A stretch of 64,000 nt of DNA, taken from positions 29,939,001-30,003,000 of the forward strand of contig OY747705.1 in assembly GCA_963556495.2 (NCBI GenBank), in the 5' to 3' direction. Of the stretch, positions 23,748 through 37,400 are shown piece by piece (the stretch's first letter is position 1; every line of letters starts with the position of its first letter). The translations under genes and the position numbers were made by a program. The notes under the pieces are model-generated. The model made no database searches, was not told the origin of the DNA, and saw only the letters and a program-made list of their open reading frames with translations. Source of the stretch: Valencia hispanica (taxonomy: Eukaryota; Chordata; Actinopteri; Cyprinodontiformes; Valenciidae).

Positions 23748-26700
23748 TTTATTTATTTATTTTTCTTCCGTCCACCTTAATGCGGGTCGTACCGTAGCAT
23801 GCACCCCCACAATATATATATCAAAACGTGCGGCTCGATCTCGAGATGGGTGCTATTACTTTTATAAGCGATTGGAGTTACCATGGCGACGTAATTAGCG
23901 AAAAACCACGCTCAAAAATCCCATAGGAATGAATGGAGTCCGGTGTCGGAGCGATCAAAAAAATCCACTTTTTTGAGGATTTACTGTGTCATCATACGTT
24001 CACTTAGAAAAACCATTAAAATCTCAGTTTGTAGGAATATCCGAGCACTTTTCAGAAGTGAAGACGGGATGTTGATATCTGTTACGGTTTTTTCACAATG
24101 AGCCTCTGAGCGACCCAAAGTTTGCCTCAAATTAAAAAATTTAAAAATTTTTCAGTGTAACTGCCGTTAAGTTAGAGTGCGAGACTTTGTCCGAGCTGGA
24201 ACCCAAATTATTTTTTAACTCGTCGTCACGGTCACATATTTCCTTCTACTGAACTGATTTTCGCCCATGTGAAAGCCACGCCCGATGACATTCACACGAT
24301 CTTTTCAAAATTTCTCTATGTCTCACCGTTTTCTCTCAGCGGACTTTCGTTTGCAAAAAATCAGACACATTTTGAGCAGATTTCAGAAAATCCCCCTATT
24401 GTTTAACATTGAGCAAGTCTGACAGTTTCTGAAGCTGGGGCTGGTGACAAGACATTTTTAACTCGTTTGTTCTCGGACTCTGAAATATGTAGAGAGTTGT
24501 GCTTTTCCATGATCGAAGGCGAAACCCGGCTCTCACTGACGCTTCAAGAATTTTTTCGATACATCGCACGGTTTTTGAACAGCGGCAATTTGTTCGGAAG
24601 CCTTTTTGGGGTCAGAGATGGATTTAGAGCTTCAAAGTGGCTGACATGTCAGAGACAAATTAGTCACGCTAAATTAGTCACGGCCATTAGTTGCCAAGCA
24701 ACGGCACACCTGCACTTCTCAGGAGAGCCAGAGGTCATTAGAGTTCATTCCAACTCTATTGGAACATGGATTTAGGCCTTCAGGTTTACCATAGAAGCTG
24801 TAGATTACTTTGTACTAATTCTGATTAGTGTGGAGTGCTCTTACATGTCTTGAAACTGACTTTTGACCCACAAAATAAGACTCAAACAATATTTACAAAA
24901 TAAAAGCCCTAAGATTTTGTATACAATATCACAGTACCCTATTATTTTACACTACTATTAAAGATCTATTACACATTTATTACTACTATTACACTACTCT
25001 CACATAGAGGTTCTCTCCGTCAGCGACTGACTCTGAAGGAGTCCATGTCTGTGTCTCAGCGGAGGGTCAGCGGTCTGAAAGAACTTTTCTGCCTTTCTCT
25101 GTCTCTTTTTTTTCTGATTAGTGTGGAGTGCTTGTTCATGTCTTGAAACTGACATTTGGGTAGCTGTAGATTCATTTCCAGTAATTCTGATTAGTGTGGA
25201 GTGCTCATACATGTCTTGAAAGTGACTTTTGACCCACACTGTCTGATCAGCTGATTGGGTCACACACACATGCACCTGTGACTTTGCTGTTACTTAGCAA
25301 CAGCACAGCTGGCCTCTGAGGAGAACAAAAGGTCTCTTAAGGTCATTAGAACTCTATTTAGACATGGAGTTAAGGCCTGTTAGATTAATGGATTACCCTT
25401 CAGAGGATTTCATTATACATATGATATTCAATCAGCCTTAACTGACATCCATGATGGACTTTCAAAATAAGACTCAAACAAGCTCTTCAAAATAAAAGCC
25501 TTCAGATTTTCTATAGAAGATTCATAGGGGTTGTCTGTCTGTCTGTCTCTCTGTCTGTCTCTTTCTCTCTGTCTGTCTCTCTTTCTGTCTCTTTGTCTGT
25601 CTTTCTCTATCTCTTTCTGTCTCTGTCTCTCTTTCTGTCTCCTTGTCTGTCTTTCTCTGTCTCTGTCTATCTCTGTCTCTCTTTCTGTCTCTGTCTGTCT
25701 CTCTTTCTGTCTCCCTGTCTGTCTTTCTCTGTCTCTGTCTGTCTCTGTCTCTCTTTCTGTCTCTTTGTCTGTCTGTCTTTCTCTGTCTCTCTCTGTCTCT
25801 GTCTCTCTTTCTGTCTCTGTCTGTCTCTCTTTCTGTCTCCCTGTCTGTCTTTCTCTCTCTGTCTGTCTCTGTCTCTCTTTCTGTCTCTTTGTCTGTCTTT
25901 CTCTGTCTCTTTCTGTCTCCCTGTCTGTGTCTGTCTGCCCGTCTCTGTCTCTCTGTCAGTGACTGTCGAGCTGCGAATTGAGCGGTCTTAAAGGACTTTG
26001 TGTCCCTGTCTCTCTCTCTCTTTCTGTCTATAAGTCAGTTTACTTAATAGGCACATTCTTTATACCTGCCACAACTCCATTTCCCATAATGCTTCAGCAA
26101 TGACATTGTCCATTCATTTCTAAGCACATAGCTGCCTGGGCTTTTAAAACAGACCGCTTATCTGACTTAGGAGAGTATTCTAACACATAGAAAAGTATTC
26201 ACACCCCTTACCTAATATTATGCTACTTAGCATTATTAAGCTAGTTAGCATTAGCATGCTAGCTATTTTTAGCATTTTAGCTAAATTTGGGTTTTTGACT
26301 AACTTTTCGTGCTGATTCCTCTGATGCTAATGATAACATGTTAGCTAGCATTAGCATGCTAGTTAGCATTAGCATGCTAGCTCATGTTAGCATTTTTGCT
26401 AATTTTTCAAATTTTCTTAACTTTTCGTAGTGATTACGTTGTAGCTAATGATTACATGTTAGCTAGCATTAACATGCTAGTTAGCATTAGCATGCTAGCT
26501 CATTTTAGCATTTTAGCTATTTTTTTGAATTTTCTTAACTTTTCACTGTTATTACGTTGCAGCTAATGATTACATGTTAGCTAGCATGCGCATGCTAGCT
26601 AGCATTAGCATGCTAGCTCATGTTAGCATTTTTGCTAATTTTTCAAATTTTCTTAACGTTTCGTAGTGATTACGTTGTAGCTAATGATTACATGTTAGCT

Positions 26701-27310
26701 AGCATTAGCATGCTAGTTAGCATTAGCATGCTAGCTCATTTTAGCATTTTAGCTATTTTTTTGAATTTTCTTAACTTTTCACTGTTATTACGTTGCAGCT
26801 AATGATTACATGTTAGCTAGCATGCGCATGCTAGTTAGCATTAGCATGCTAGCTAAATTTAGAATTTTAGCTAATTTTTCAACATTTCTTAACTTTTCGT
26901 AGTGATTATGTTGCAGCTTTTGATTACATGTTAGCTAGCATTAGCATGCTAGTTAGCATTAGCATGCTAGCTCATGTTAGCATTTTTGCTAATTTTTCAA
27001 ATTTTCTTAACTTTTCGTAGTGATTACGTTGTAGCTAATGATTACATGTTAGCTAGCATTAGCATGCTAGCTCATGTTAGCATTTTTGCTAATTTTTGAA
27101 TTTTGCTTAACTTTTTTTACTCATTGCTTCGAGGCTATTAATAACATGCTAGCTATCATTAGCATGCTAGTTAGCATTAGCATGCTAGCTCATGTTAGCA
27201 TTTTAGCTATTTTTTTAATTTGTTCTAGGCAACAGAAGCTCTGAATGGGGGTGTGTGACTGATTACGCACCACGTGGCAGGCCCCGTTTAAATTTCCTGA
27301 AATTTTCTAG
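23748..27310 (+). repeat. Array unit 7, lineage A
   Basis: 3.6-kb unit, nearly identical to unit 8 apart from the missing 131-bp head and a pyrimidine tract about 22-24 bp shorter. It carries the 12-bp hairpin deletion of lineage A. X-box-like motif at 24,690-24,702. Pyrimidine tract 25,533-25,958. TAGC minisatellite about 26,250-27,215, followed by AGCTCTGAATGGGG, where other units have CCTCTGATTGGGG. Confidence 0.92.
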
Positions 27311-30300
27311 TTAGGGGCCTGCCAATGCAATGCAGGGAGAAGCAGAGCATTGCATTGCGAAGCAATGCAATGCACTGCCTCCCATGCAATTGCATGGCAA
27401 GGCACCTATTATTCTACACCTCTAAACTGGACTCTTTATTATTTATTTATTTATTTTTCTTCCGTCCACCTTAATGCGGGTCGTACCGTAGCATGCACCC
27501 CCACAATATATATATCAAAACGTGCGGCTCGATCTCGAGATGGGTGCTATTACTTTTATAAGCGATTGGAGTTACCATGGCGACGTAATTAGCGAAAAAC
27601 CACGCTCAAAAATCCCATAGGAATGAATGGAGTCCGGTGTCGGAGCGATCAAAAAAATCCACTTTTTTGAGGATTTACTGTGTCATCATACGTTCACTTA
27701 GAAAAACCATTAAAATCTCAGTTTGTAGGAATATCCGAGCACTTTTCAGAAGTGAAGACGGGATGTTGATATCTGTTACGGTTTTTTCACAATGAGCCTC
27801 TGAGCGACCCAAAGTTTGCCTCAAATTAAAAAATTTAAAAATTTTTCAGTGTAACTGCCGTTAAGTTAGAGTGCGAGACTTTGTCCGAGCTGGAACCCAA
27901 ATTATTTTTTAACTCGTCGTCACGGTCACATATTTCCTTCTACTGAACTGATTTTCGCCCATGTGAAAGCCACGCCCGATGACATTCACACGATCTTTTC
28001 AAAATTTCTCTATGTCTCACCGTTTTCTCTCAGCGGACTTTCGTTTGCAAAAAATCAGACACATTTTGAGCAGATTTCAGAAAATCCCCCTATTGTTTAA
28101 CATTGAGCAAGTCTGACAGTTTCTGAAGCTGGGGCTGGTGACAAGACATTTTTAACTCGTTTGTTCTCGGACTCTGAAATATGTAGAGAGTTGTGCTTTT
28201 CCATGATCGAAGGCGAAACCCGGCTCTCACTGACGCTTCAAGAATTTTTTCGATACATCGCACGGTTTTTGAACAGCGGCAATTTGTTCGGAAGCCTTTT
28301 TGGGGTCAGAGATGGATTTAGAGCTTCAAAGTGGCTGACATGTCAGAGACAAATTAGTCACGCTAAATTAGTCACGGCCATTAGTTGCCAAGCAACGGCA
28401 CACCTGCACTTCTCAGGAGAGCCAGAGGTCATTAGAGTTCATTCCAACTCTATTGGAACATGGATTTAGGCCTTCAGGTTTACCATAGAAGCTGTAGATT
28501 ACTTTGTACTAATTCTGATTAGTGTGGAGTGCTCTTACATGTCTTGAAACTGACTTTTGACCCACAAAATAAGACTCAAACAATATTTACAAAATAAAAG
28601 CCCTAAGATTTTGTATACAATATCACAGTACCCTATTATTTTACACTACTATTAAAGATCTATTACACATTTATTACTACTATTACACTACTCTCACATA
28701 GAGGTTCTCTCCGTCAGCGACTGACTCTGAAGGAGTCCATGTCTGTGTCTCAGCGGAGGGTCAGCGGTCTGAAAGAACTTTTCTGCCTTTCTCTGTCTCT
28801 TTTTTTTCTGATTAGTGTGGAGTGCTTGTTCATGTCTTGAAACTGACATTTGGGTAGCTGTAGATTCATTTCCAGTAATTCTGATTAGTGTGGAGTGCTC
28901 ATACATGTCTTGAAAGTGACTTTTGACCCACACTGTCTGATCAGCTGATTGGGTCACACACACATGCACCTGTGACTTTGCTGTTACTTAGCAACAGCAC
29001 AGCTGGCCTCTGAGGAGAACAAAAGGTCTCTTAAGGTCATTAGAACTCTATTTAGACATGGAGTTAAGGCCTGTTAGATTAATGGATTACCCTTCAGAGG
29101 ATTTCATTATACATATGATATTCAATCAGCCTTAACTGACATCCATGATGGACTTTCAAAATAAGACTCAAACAAGCTCTTCAAAATAAAAGCCCTCAGA
29201 TTTTCTATAGAAGATTCATAGGGGTTGTCTGTCTGTCTGTCTCTCTGTCTGTCTCTTTCTCTCTGTCTGTCTCTCTTTCTGTCTCTTTGTCTGTCTTTCT
29301 CTATCTCTTTCTGTCTCTGTCTCTCTTTTTGTCTCTGTCTGTCTCTCTTTCTGTCTCCTTGTCTGTCTTTCTCTGTCTCTGTCTATCTCTGTCTCTCTTT
29401 CTGTCTCTGTCTGTCTCTCTTTCTGTCTCCCTGTCTGTCTTTCTCTGTCTCTGTCTGTCTCTGTCTCTCTTTCTGTCTCTTTGTCTGTCTGTCTTTCTCT
29501 GTCTCTCTCTGTCTCTGTCTCTCTTTCTGTCTCTGTCTGTCTCTCTTTCTGTCTCCCTGTCTGTCTTTCTCTCTCTGTCTGTCTCTGTCTCTCTTTCTGT
29601 CTCTTTGTCTGTCTTTCTCTGTCTCTTTCTGTCTCCCTGTCTGTGTCTGTCTGCCCGTCTCTGTCTCTCTGTCAGTGACTGTCGAGCTGCGAATTGAGCG
29701 GTCTTAAAGGACTTTGTGTCCCTGTCTCTCTCTCTCTTTCTGTCTATAAGTCAGTTTACTTAATAGGCACATTCTTTATACCTGCCACAACTCCATTTCC
29801 CATAATGCTTCAGCAATGACATTGTCCATTCATTTCTAAGCACATAGCTGCCTGGGCTTTTAAAACAGACCGCTTATCTGACTTAGGAGAGTATTCTAAC
29901 ACATAGAAAAGTATTCACACCCCTTACCTAATATTATGCTACTTAGCATTATTAAGCTAGTTAGCATTAGCATGCTAGCTATTTTTAGCATTTTAGCTAA
30001 ATTTGGGTTTTTGACTAACTTTTCGTGCTGATTCCTCTGATGCTAATGATAACATGTTAGCTAGCATTAGCATGCTAGTTAGCATTAGCATGCTAGCTCA
30101 TGTTAGCATTTTTGCTAATTTTTCAAATTTTCTTAACTTTTCGTAGTGATTACGTTGTAGCTAATGATTACATGTTAGCTAGCATTAACATGCTAGTTAG
30201 CATTAGCATGCTAGCTCATTTTAGCATTTTAGCTATTTTTTTGAATTTTCTTAACTTTTCACTGTTATTACGTTGCAGCTAATGATTACATGTTAGCTAG

Positions 30301-31026
30301 CATGCGCATGCTAGCTAGCATTAGCATGCTAGCTCATGTTAGCATTTTAGCTAATTTTTCAAATTTTCTTAACGTTTCGTAGTGATTACGTTGTAGCTAA
30401 TGATTACATGTTAGCTAGCATTAGCATGCTAGTTAGCATTAGCATGCTAGCTCATTTTAGCATTTTAGCTATTTTTTTGAATTTTCTTAACTTTTCACTG
30501 TTATTACGTTGCAGCTAATGATTACATGTTAGCTAGCATGCGCATGCTAGTTAGCATTAGCATGCTAGCTAAATTTAGAATTTTAGCTAATTTTTCAACA
30601 TTTCTTAACTTTTCGTAGTGATTATGTTGCAGCTTTTGATTACATGTTAGCTAGCATTAGCATGCTAGTTAGCATTAGCATGCTAGCTCATGTTAGCATT
30701 TTTGCTAATTTTTCAAATTTTCTTAACTTTTCGTAGTGATTACGTTGTAGCTAATGATTACATGTTAGCTAGCATTAGCATGCTAGCTCATGTTAGCATT
30801 TTTGCTAATTTTTGAATTTTGCTTAACTTTTTTTACTCATTGCTTCGAGGCTATTAATAACATGCTAGCTATCATTAGCATGCTAGTTAGCATTAGCATG
30901 CTAGCTCATGTTAGCATTTTAGCTATTTTTTTAATTTGTTCTAGGCAACAGAAGCTCTGAATGGGGGTGTGTGACTGATTACGCACCACGTGGCAGGCCC
31001 CGTTTAAATTTCCTGAAATTTTCTAG
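27311..31026 (+). repeat. Array unit 8, lineage A, with 131-bp head
   Basis: 3.7-kb unit, very close to unit 7 and to the visible part of unit 1, including the 12-bp hairpin deletion. The head is at 27,311-27,441. X-box-like motif at 28,384-28,396. Pyrimidine tract 29,227-29,674; TAGC minisatellite about 29,965-30,930. The subterminal TGGCAGGCCCC is at 30,991-31,001, the terminal palindrome at 31,006-31,021 and CTAG at 31,023-31,026. Confidence 0.92.
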
Positions 31027-34000
31027 TTAGGGGCCTGCCAATGCAATGCAGGGAGAAGCAGAGCATTGCATTGCGAAGCAATGCAATGCACTGCCTCCCA
31101 TGCAATTGCATGGCAAGGCACCTATTATTCTACACCTCTAAACTGGACTCTTTATTATTTATTTATTTATTTTTCTTCCGTCCACCTTAATGCGGGTCGT
31201 ACCGTAGCATGCACCCCCACAATATATATATCAAAACGTGCGGCTCGATCTCGAGATGGGTGCTATTACTTTTATAAGCGATTGGAGTTACCATGGCGAC
31301 GTAATTAGCGAAAAACCACGCCCAAAAATCCCATAGGAATGAATGGAGTCCGGTGTCGGAGCGATCAAAAAAATCCACTTTTTTGAGGATTTACTGTGTC
31401 ATCATACGTTCACTTAGAAAAACCATTGAAATCTCAGTTTGTAGGAATATCCGAGCACTTTTCAGAAGTGAAGACGGGATGTTGATATCTGTTACGGTTT
31501 TTTCACAATGAGCCTCTGAGCGACCCAAAGTTTGCCTCAAATTTAAAAATTTAAAAATTTTTCAGTGTAACTGCCGTTAAGTTAGAGTGCGAGACTTTGT
31601 CCGAGCTGGAACCCAAATTATTTTTTTACTCGTCGTCACGGTCACATATTTCCTTCTACTGAACTGATTTTCGCCCATGTGAAAGCCACGCCCGATGACA
31701 TTCACACGATCTTTTCAAAATTTCTCTATGTCTCACCGTTTTCTCTCAGCGGACTTTCGTTTGCAAAAAATCAGACACATTTTGAGCAGATTTCAGAAAA
31801 TCCCCCTATTGTTTAACATTGAGCAAGTCGGACAGTTTCTGAAGCTGGGGCTTGTGACAAGACATTTTTAACTCGTTTGTTCTCGGACTCTGAAATATGT
31901 AGAGAGTTGTGCTTTTCCATGATCGAAGGCGAAACCCGGCTCTCACTGACGCTTCAAGAATTTTTTCGATACATCGCACGGTTTTTGAACAGCGGCAATT
32001 TGTTCGGAAGCCTTTTTGGGGTCAGAGATGGATTTAGAGCTTCAAAGTGGCTGACATGTCAGAGACAAATTAGTCACGCTAAATTAGTCACGGCCATTAG
32101 TTGCCAAGCAACGGCACACCTGCACTTCTCAGGAGAGCCAGAGGTCATTAGAGTTCATTCCAACTCTATTTGAACATGGATTTAGGCCTTCAGGTTTACC
32201 ATAGAAGCTGTAGATTACTTTATACTAATTCTGATTAGTGTGGAGTGCTCTTACATGTCTTGAAACTGACTTTTGACCCACAAAATAAGACTCAAACAAT
32301 ATTTACAAAATAAAAGCCCTAAGATTTTGTATACAATATCACAGTACCCTATTATTTTACACTACTATTAAAGATCTGTTACACATTTATTACTACTATT
32401 ACACTACTCTCACATAGAGGTTCTCTCCGTCAGCGACTGACTCTGAAGGACTCCATGTCTGTCTCTCAGCGGAGGGTCCGCTGCGGAAGCAGCGGTCTGA
32501 AAGAACTTTTCTGCCTTTCTCTGTCTCTTTTTTTTCTGATTAGTGTGGAGTGCTCATACATGTCTTGAAACTGACATTTGGGTAGCTGTAGATTCATTTC
32601 CAGTAATTCTGATTAGTGTGGAGTGCTCATACATGTCTTGAAAGTGACTTTTGACCCACACTGTCTGATCAGCTGATTGGGTCACACACACATGCACCTG
32701 TGACTTTGCTGTTACTTAGCAACAGCACAGCTGGCCTCTGAGGAGAACAAAAGGTCTCGTAAGGTCATTAGAACTCTATTTAGACATGGAGTTAAGGCCT
32801 GTTAGATTAATGGATTACCCTTCAGAGGATTTCATTATACATATGATATTCAATCAGCCTTAACTGACATCCATGATGGACTTTCAAAATAAGACTCAAA
32901 CAAGCTCTTCAAAATAAAAGCCTTCAGATTTTCCATAGAAGACTCATAGGGGTTGTCTGTCCGTCTCTCTCTCTGTCTGTCTCTGTCCATCTCTCTGTCT
33001 GTCTCTTTCACTCTGTCTGTCTCTGTCCATCTCTCTGTCTGTCTCTTTTACTCTGTCTGTCTCTGTCTGTCTCTCTGTCTGTCTCTTTCTCTCTCTCTGT
33101 CTGTCTGTCTCTCTTTCTGTCTCTTTGTCTGTCTTTCTCTGTCTCTTTCTGTCTCTTTGTCTGTCTCTTTCTCTCTGTCTGTCTCTGTCCGTCTCTCTGT
33201 CTGTCTCTTTGTCTGTCTTTCTCTGTCTCTGTCCGTCTCTCTGTCTGTCTCTCTTTCTGTCTCTTTGTCTGTCTTTCTCTGTCTCTTTCTGTCTCCCTGT
33301 CTGTCTCTGTCTGCCCATCTCTGTCTCTCTGTCAGTGACTGTCGAGCTGCGAATTGAGCGGTCTTAAAGGACTTTGTGTCCCTGTCTCTCTCTCTCTCTC
33401 TTTCTGTCTATAAGTTAGTTGACTTAATAGGCACATTCTTTGTTCTGGCCACAACTCCATTTCCCATAATGCTTCAGCAAATACATTGTCCATTCATTTC
33501 TAAGCACATTGCTGCCTGGGCTTTTAAAACAGACCGCTTATCTGACTTAGGAGAGTATTCCAACACATAGAAAAGTATTCACACCCCTTACCTAATATTA
33601 TGCTACTTAGCATTATTAAGCTAGTTAGCATTAGCATGCTAGCTATTTTTAGCATTTTAGCTAAATTTGGGTTTTTGACTAACTTTTCGTGCTGATTCCT
33701 CTGATGCTAATGATAACATGTTAGCTAGCATTAGCATGCTAGTTAGCATTAGCATGCTAGCTCATGTTAGCATTTTAGCTAATTTTTCAAATTTTCTTAA
33801 CTTTTCGTAGTGATTACGTTGTAGCTAATGATTACATGTTAGCTAGCATTAGCATGCTAGTTAGCATTAGCATGCTAGCTCATTTTAGCATTTTAGCTAT
33901 TTTTTTGAATTTTCTTAACTTTTCACTGTTAATACGTTGCAGCTAATGATTACATGTTAGCTAGCATGTGCATGCTAGTTAGCATTAGCATGCTAGCTAA

Positions 34001-34462
34001 TTTTAGAATTTTAGCTAATTTTTAAACATTTCTTAACTTTTCGTAGTGATTACGTTGAGGCTAACGATTACATGTTAGCTAGCATTAGTTTGCTAGTTAG
34101 CATTAGCATGCTAGCTCATGTTAGCATTTTTGCTAATTTTGGAATCTTTCTTAACTTTTTTTACTCATTGCTTCGAGGCTATTGATAAAATGCTAGTTAG
34201 CATTAGCATGCTAGCTCATGTTAGCATTTTAGCAATTTTTTTGAATTTGCTTAACTTTTTTTACTCATTGCTTCGAGGCTATTGATAACATGCTAGTTAG
34301 CATTAGCATGCTAGCTCATGTTAGCATTTAAGCATTTTTTTAATTTGTCCCAACTTTTTCTACTTATTGCTTCGAACCTATTGATAACATGTTAGATTGG
34401 GGGTGTGTGACTGATTACGCACCACGTGGCAGGCCCCGTTTAAATTTCCTGAAATTTTCTAG
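31027..34462 (+). repeat. Array unit 9, lineage B, with 131-bp head
   Basis: 3.4-kb unit. Head at 31,027-31,157, with hairpin arms at 31,063-31,074 and 31,078-31,089 and the palindrome at 31,099-31,112. It shares private variants with unit 6. X-box-like motif at 32,100-32,112. The intact GGAA-loop hairpin is at 32,478-32,495. Pyrimidine tract 32,955-33,335; TAGC minisatellite about 33,630-34,400. CTAG at 34,459-34,462. Confidence 0.91.
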
Positions 34463-37400
34463 TTTATTTATTTATTTTTCTTCCGTCCACCTTAATGCGG
34501 GTCGTACCGTAGCATGCACCCCCACAATATATATATCAAAACGTGCGGCTCGATCTCGAGATGGGTGCTATTACTTTTATAAGCGATTGGAGTTACCATG
34601 GCGACGTAATTAGCGAAAAACCACGCCCAAAAATCCCATAGGAATGAATGGAGTCCGGTGTCGGAGCGATCAAAAAAATCCACTTTTTTGAGGATTTACT
34701 GTGTCATCATACGTTCACTTAGAAAAACCATTAAAATCTCAGTTTGTAGGAATATCCGAGCACTTTTCAGAAGTGAAGACGGGATGTTGATATCTGTTAC
34801 GGTTTTTTCACAATGAGCCTCTGAGCGACCCAAAGTTTGCCTCAAATTTAAAAATGTAAAAATTTTTCAGTGTAACTGCCGTTAAGTTAGAGTGCGAGAC
34901 TTTGTCCGAGCTGGAACCCAAATTATTTTTTAACTCGTCGTCACGGTCACATATTTCCTTCTACTGAACTGATTTTCGCCCATGTGAAAGCCACGCCCGA
35001 TGACATTCACACGATCTTTTCAAAATTTCTCTATGTCTCACCGTTTTCTCTCAGCGGACTTTCGTTTGCAAAAAATCAGACACATTTTGAGCAGATTTCA
35101 GAAAATCCCCCTATTGTTTAACATTGAGCAAGTCTGACAGTTTCTGAAGCTGGGGCTTGTGACAAGACATTTTTAACTCGTTCGTTCTCGGACTCTGAAA
35201 TATGTAGAGAGTTGTGCTTTTCCATGATCGAAGGCGAAACCCGGCTCTCACTGACGCTTCAAGAATTTTTTCGATACATCGCACGGTTTTTGAACAGCGG
35301 CAATTTGTTCGGAAGCCTTTTTGGGGTCAGAGATGGATTTAGAGCTTCAAAGTGGCTGACATGTCAGAGACAAATTAGTCACGCTAAATTAGTCACGGCC
35401 ATTAGTTGCCAAGCAACGGCACACCTGCACTTCTCAGGAGAGCCAGAGGTCATTTGAGTTCATTCCAACTCTATTGGAACATGGATTTAGGCCTTCAGGT
35501 TTACCATAGGAGCTGTAGATTACTTTCTACTAATTCTGATTAGTGTGGAGTGCTCTTAGATTTCTTGAAACTGACTTTTGACCCACAAAATAAGACTCAA
35601 ACAATATTTACAAAATAAAAGCCCTAAGATTTTTAATACAATATCACAGTACCCTATTATTTTACACTACTATTAAAGATCTATTACACATTTATTACTA
35701 CTATTACACTACTATCACATAGAGGTTCTCTCCGTCAGCGACTGACTCTGAAGGACTCCATGTCTGTTTCGCAGCGGAGGGTCCGCTGCGGAAGCAGCGG
35801 TCTGAAAGAACTGAGTCATCAGCTGTCTGTGTGACGTTCTGTCAGTGGAAGCTGCGCTGCGAAAGCAGCGCTCTCCAAGAACATTTTTTTCTGCCTTTCT
35901 CTGTCTCTTTTTTTTCTGATTAGTGTGGAGTGCTTGTTCATGTAAATTGACTTTTGGGTAGCTGTAGATTCATTTCCAGTAATTCTGATTAGTGTGGAGT
36001 GCTCATACATGTCTTGAAATTGACTTTTGACCCACACTGTCTGAGGCTCTGTGGAGAAGAGCTCATTAAAGGTCACTAAAGGTCATCATAACACTATATG
36101 GACATGAATTTAAGGTCTGATAGAACAGTTGATTACCATTGGTGGTAGCGCAACATATGAATAAAGAGACTGAATCAGCCTCAACTGACATCCATGCTGG
36201 ACTTTCAAAATAAGACTCAACAATATCTTCAAAATAAAAGCCCTCTGATCTTCAATACAATATCACAGGACCCTATTGTTTTAAACTATTGCTGTCTTTC
36301 TGTCTGTCTCTCTGACTGCCTGTAAGCCGAGCATCAGCTGATTGGGTCACACACACATGCACCTGTGACTTTGCTGTTACTTAGCAACAGCACAGCTGGC
36401 CTCTGAGGAGAACAAAAGGTCTCTTAAGGTCATTAGAACTCTATTTAGACATGGAGTTAAGGCCTGTTAGATTAATGGATTACCCTTCAGAGGATTTCAT
36501 TATACATATGATATTCAATCAGCCTTAACTGACATCCATGATGGACTTTCAAAATAAGACTCAAACAAGCTCTTCAAAATAAAAGCCTTCAGATTTTCCA
36601 TAGACGATTCATAGGGGTTGTCTGTCTCTGTCTGTCTGTCTCTCTGTCTGTCTCTTTCTCTCTGTCTGTCTCTTTCCGTCCCTCTGTCTGTCTCTGTCTC
36701 TCTTTCTGTCTCCCTGTCTGTCTCTGTCTGCCCGTCTCTGTCTCTCTGTCTGTCTCTTTGTCTGTCTTTGTCTGTCTCTTTCTGTCTCCCTGTCTGTCTC
36801 TGTCTCTCTGTCTATCTCTTTGTCTGTCTGTCTCTGTCTCTCTTTCTTTATCCCTGTCTGTCTCTGTCTCTCTTTCTGTCTCCCTGTCTGTCTCTGTCTG
36901 CCCGTCTCTGTCTCTCTGTCAGTGACTGTGGAGCTGCGAATTGAGCGGTCTTAAAGGACCTTGTGTCCCTGTCTCTCTCTCTCTTTCTGTCTATAAGTTA
37001 GTTGACTTAATAGGCACATTCTTTGTTCTGGCCACAACTCCATTTCCCATAATGCTTCAGCAAATACATTGTCCATTCATTTCTAAGCACATTGCTGCCT
37101 GGGCTTTTAAAACAGACCGCTTATCTGACTTAGGAGAGTATTCTAACACATAGAAAAGTATTCACACCCCTTACCTAATATTATGCTAGTTAGCATTATT
37201 AAGCCAGTTAGCATTAGCATGCTAGCTATTTTTAGCATTTTAGCTAAATTTGGGTTTTTGACTAACTTTTCGTGCTGATTCCTCTGATGCTAATGATAAC
37301 ATGTTAGCTAGCATTAGCATGCTAGTTAGCATTAGCATGCTAGCTAATGTTAGCATTTTAGCTAATTTTTCAAATTTTCTTAACTTTTCGTAGTGATTAC

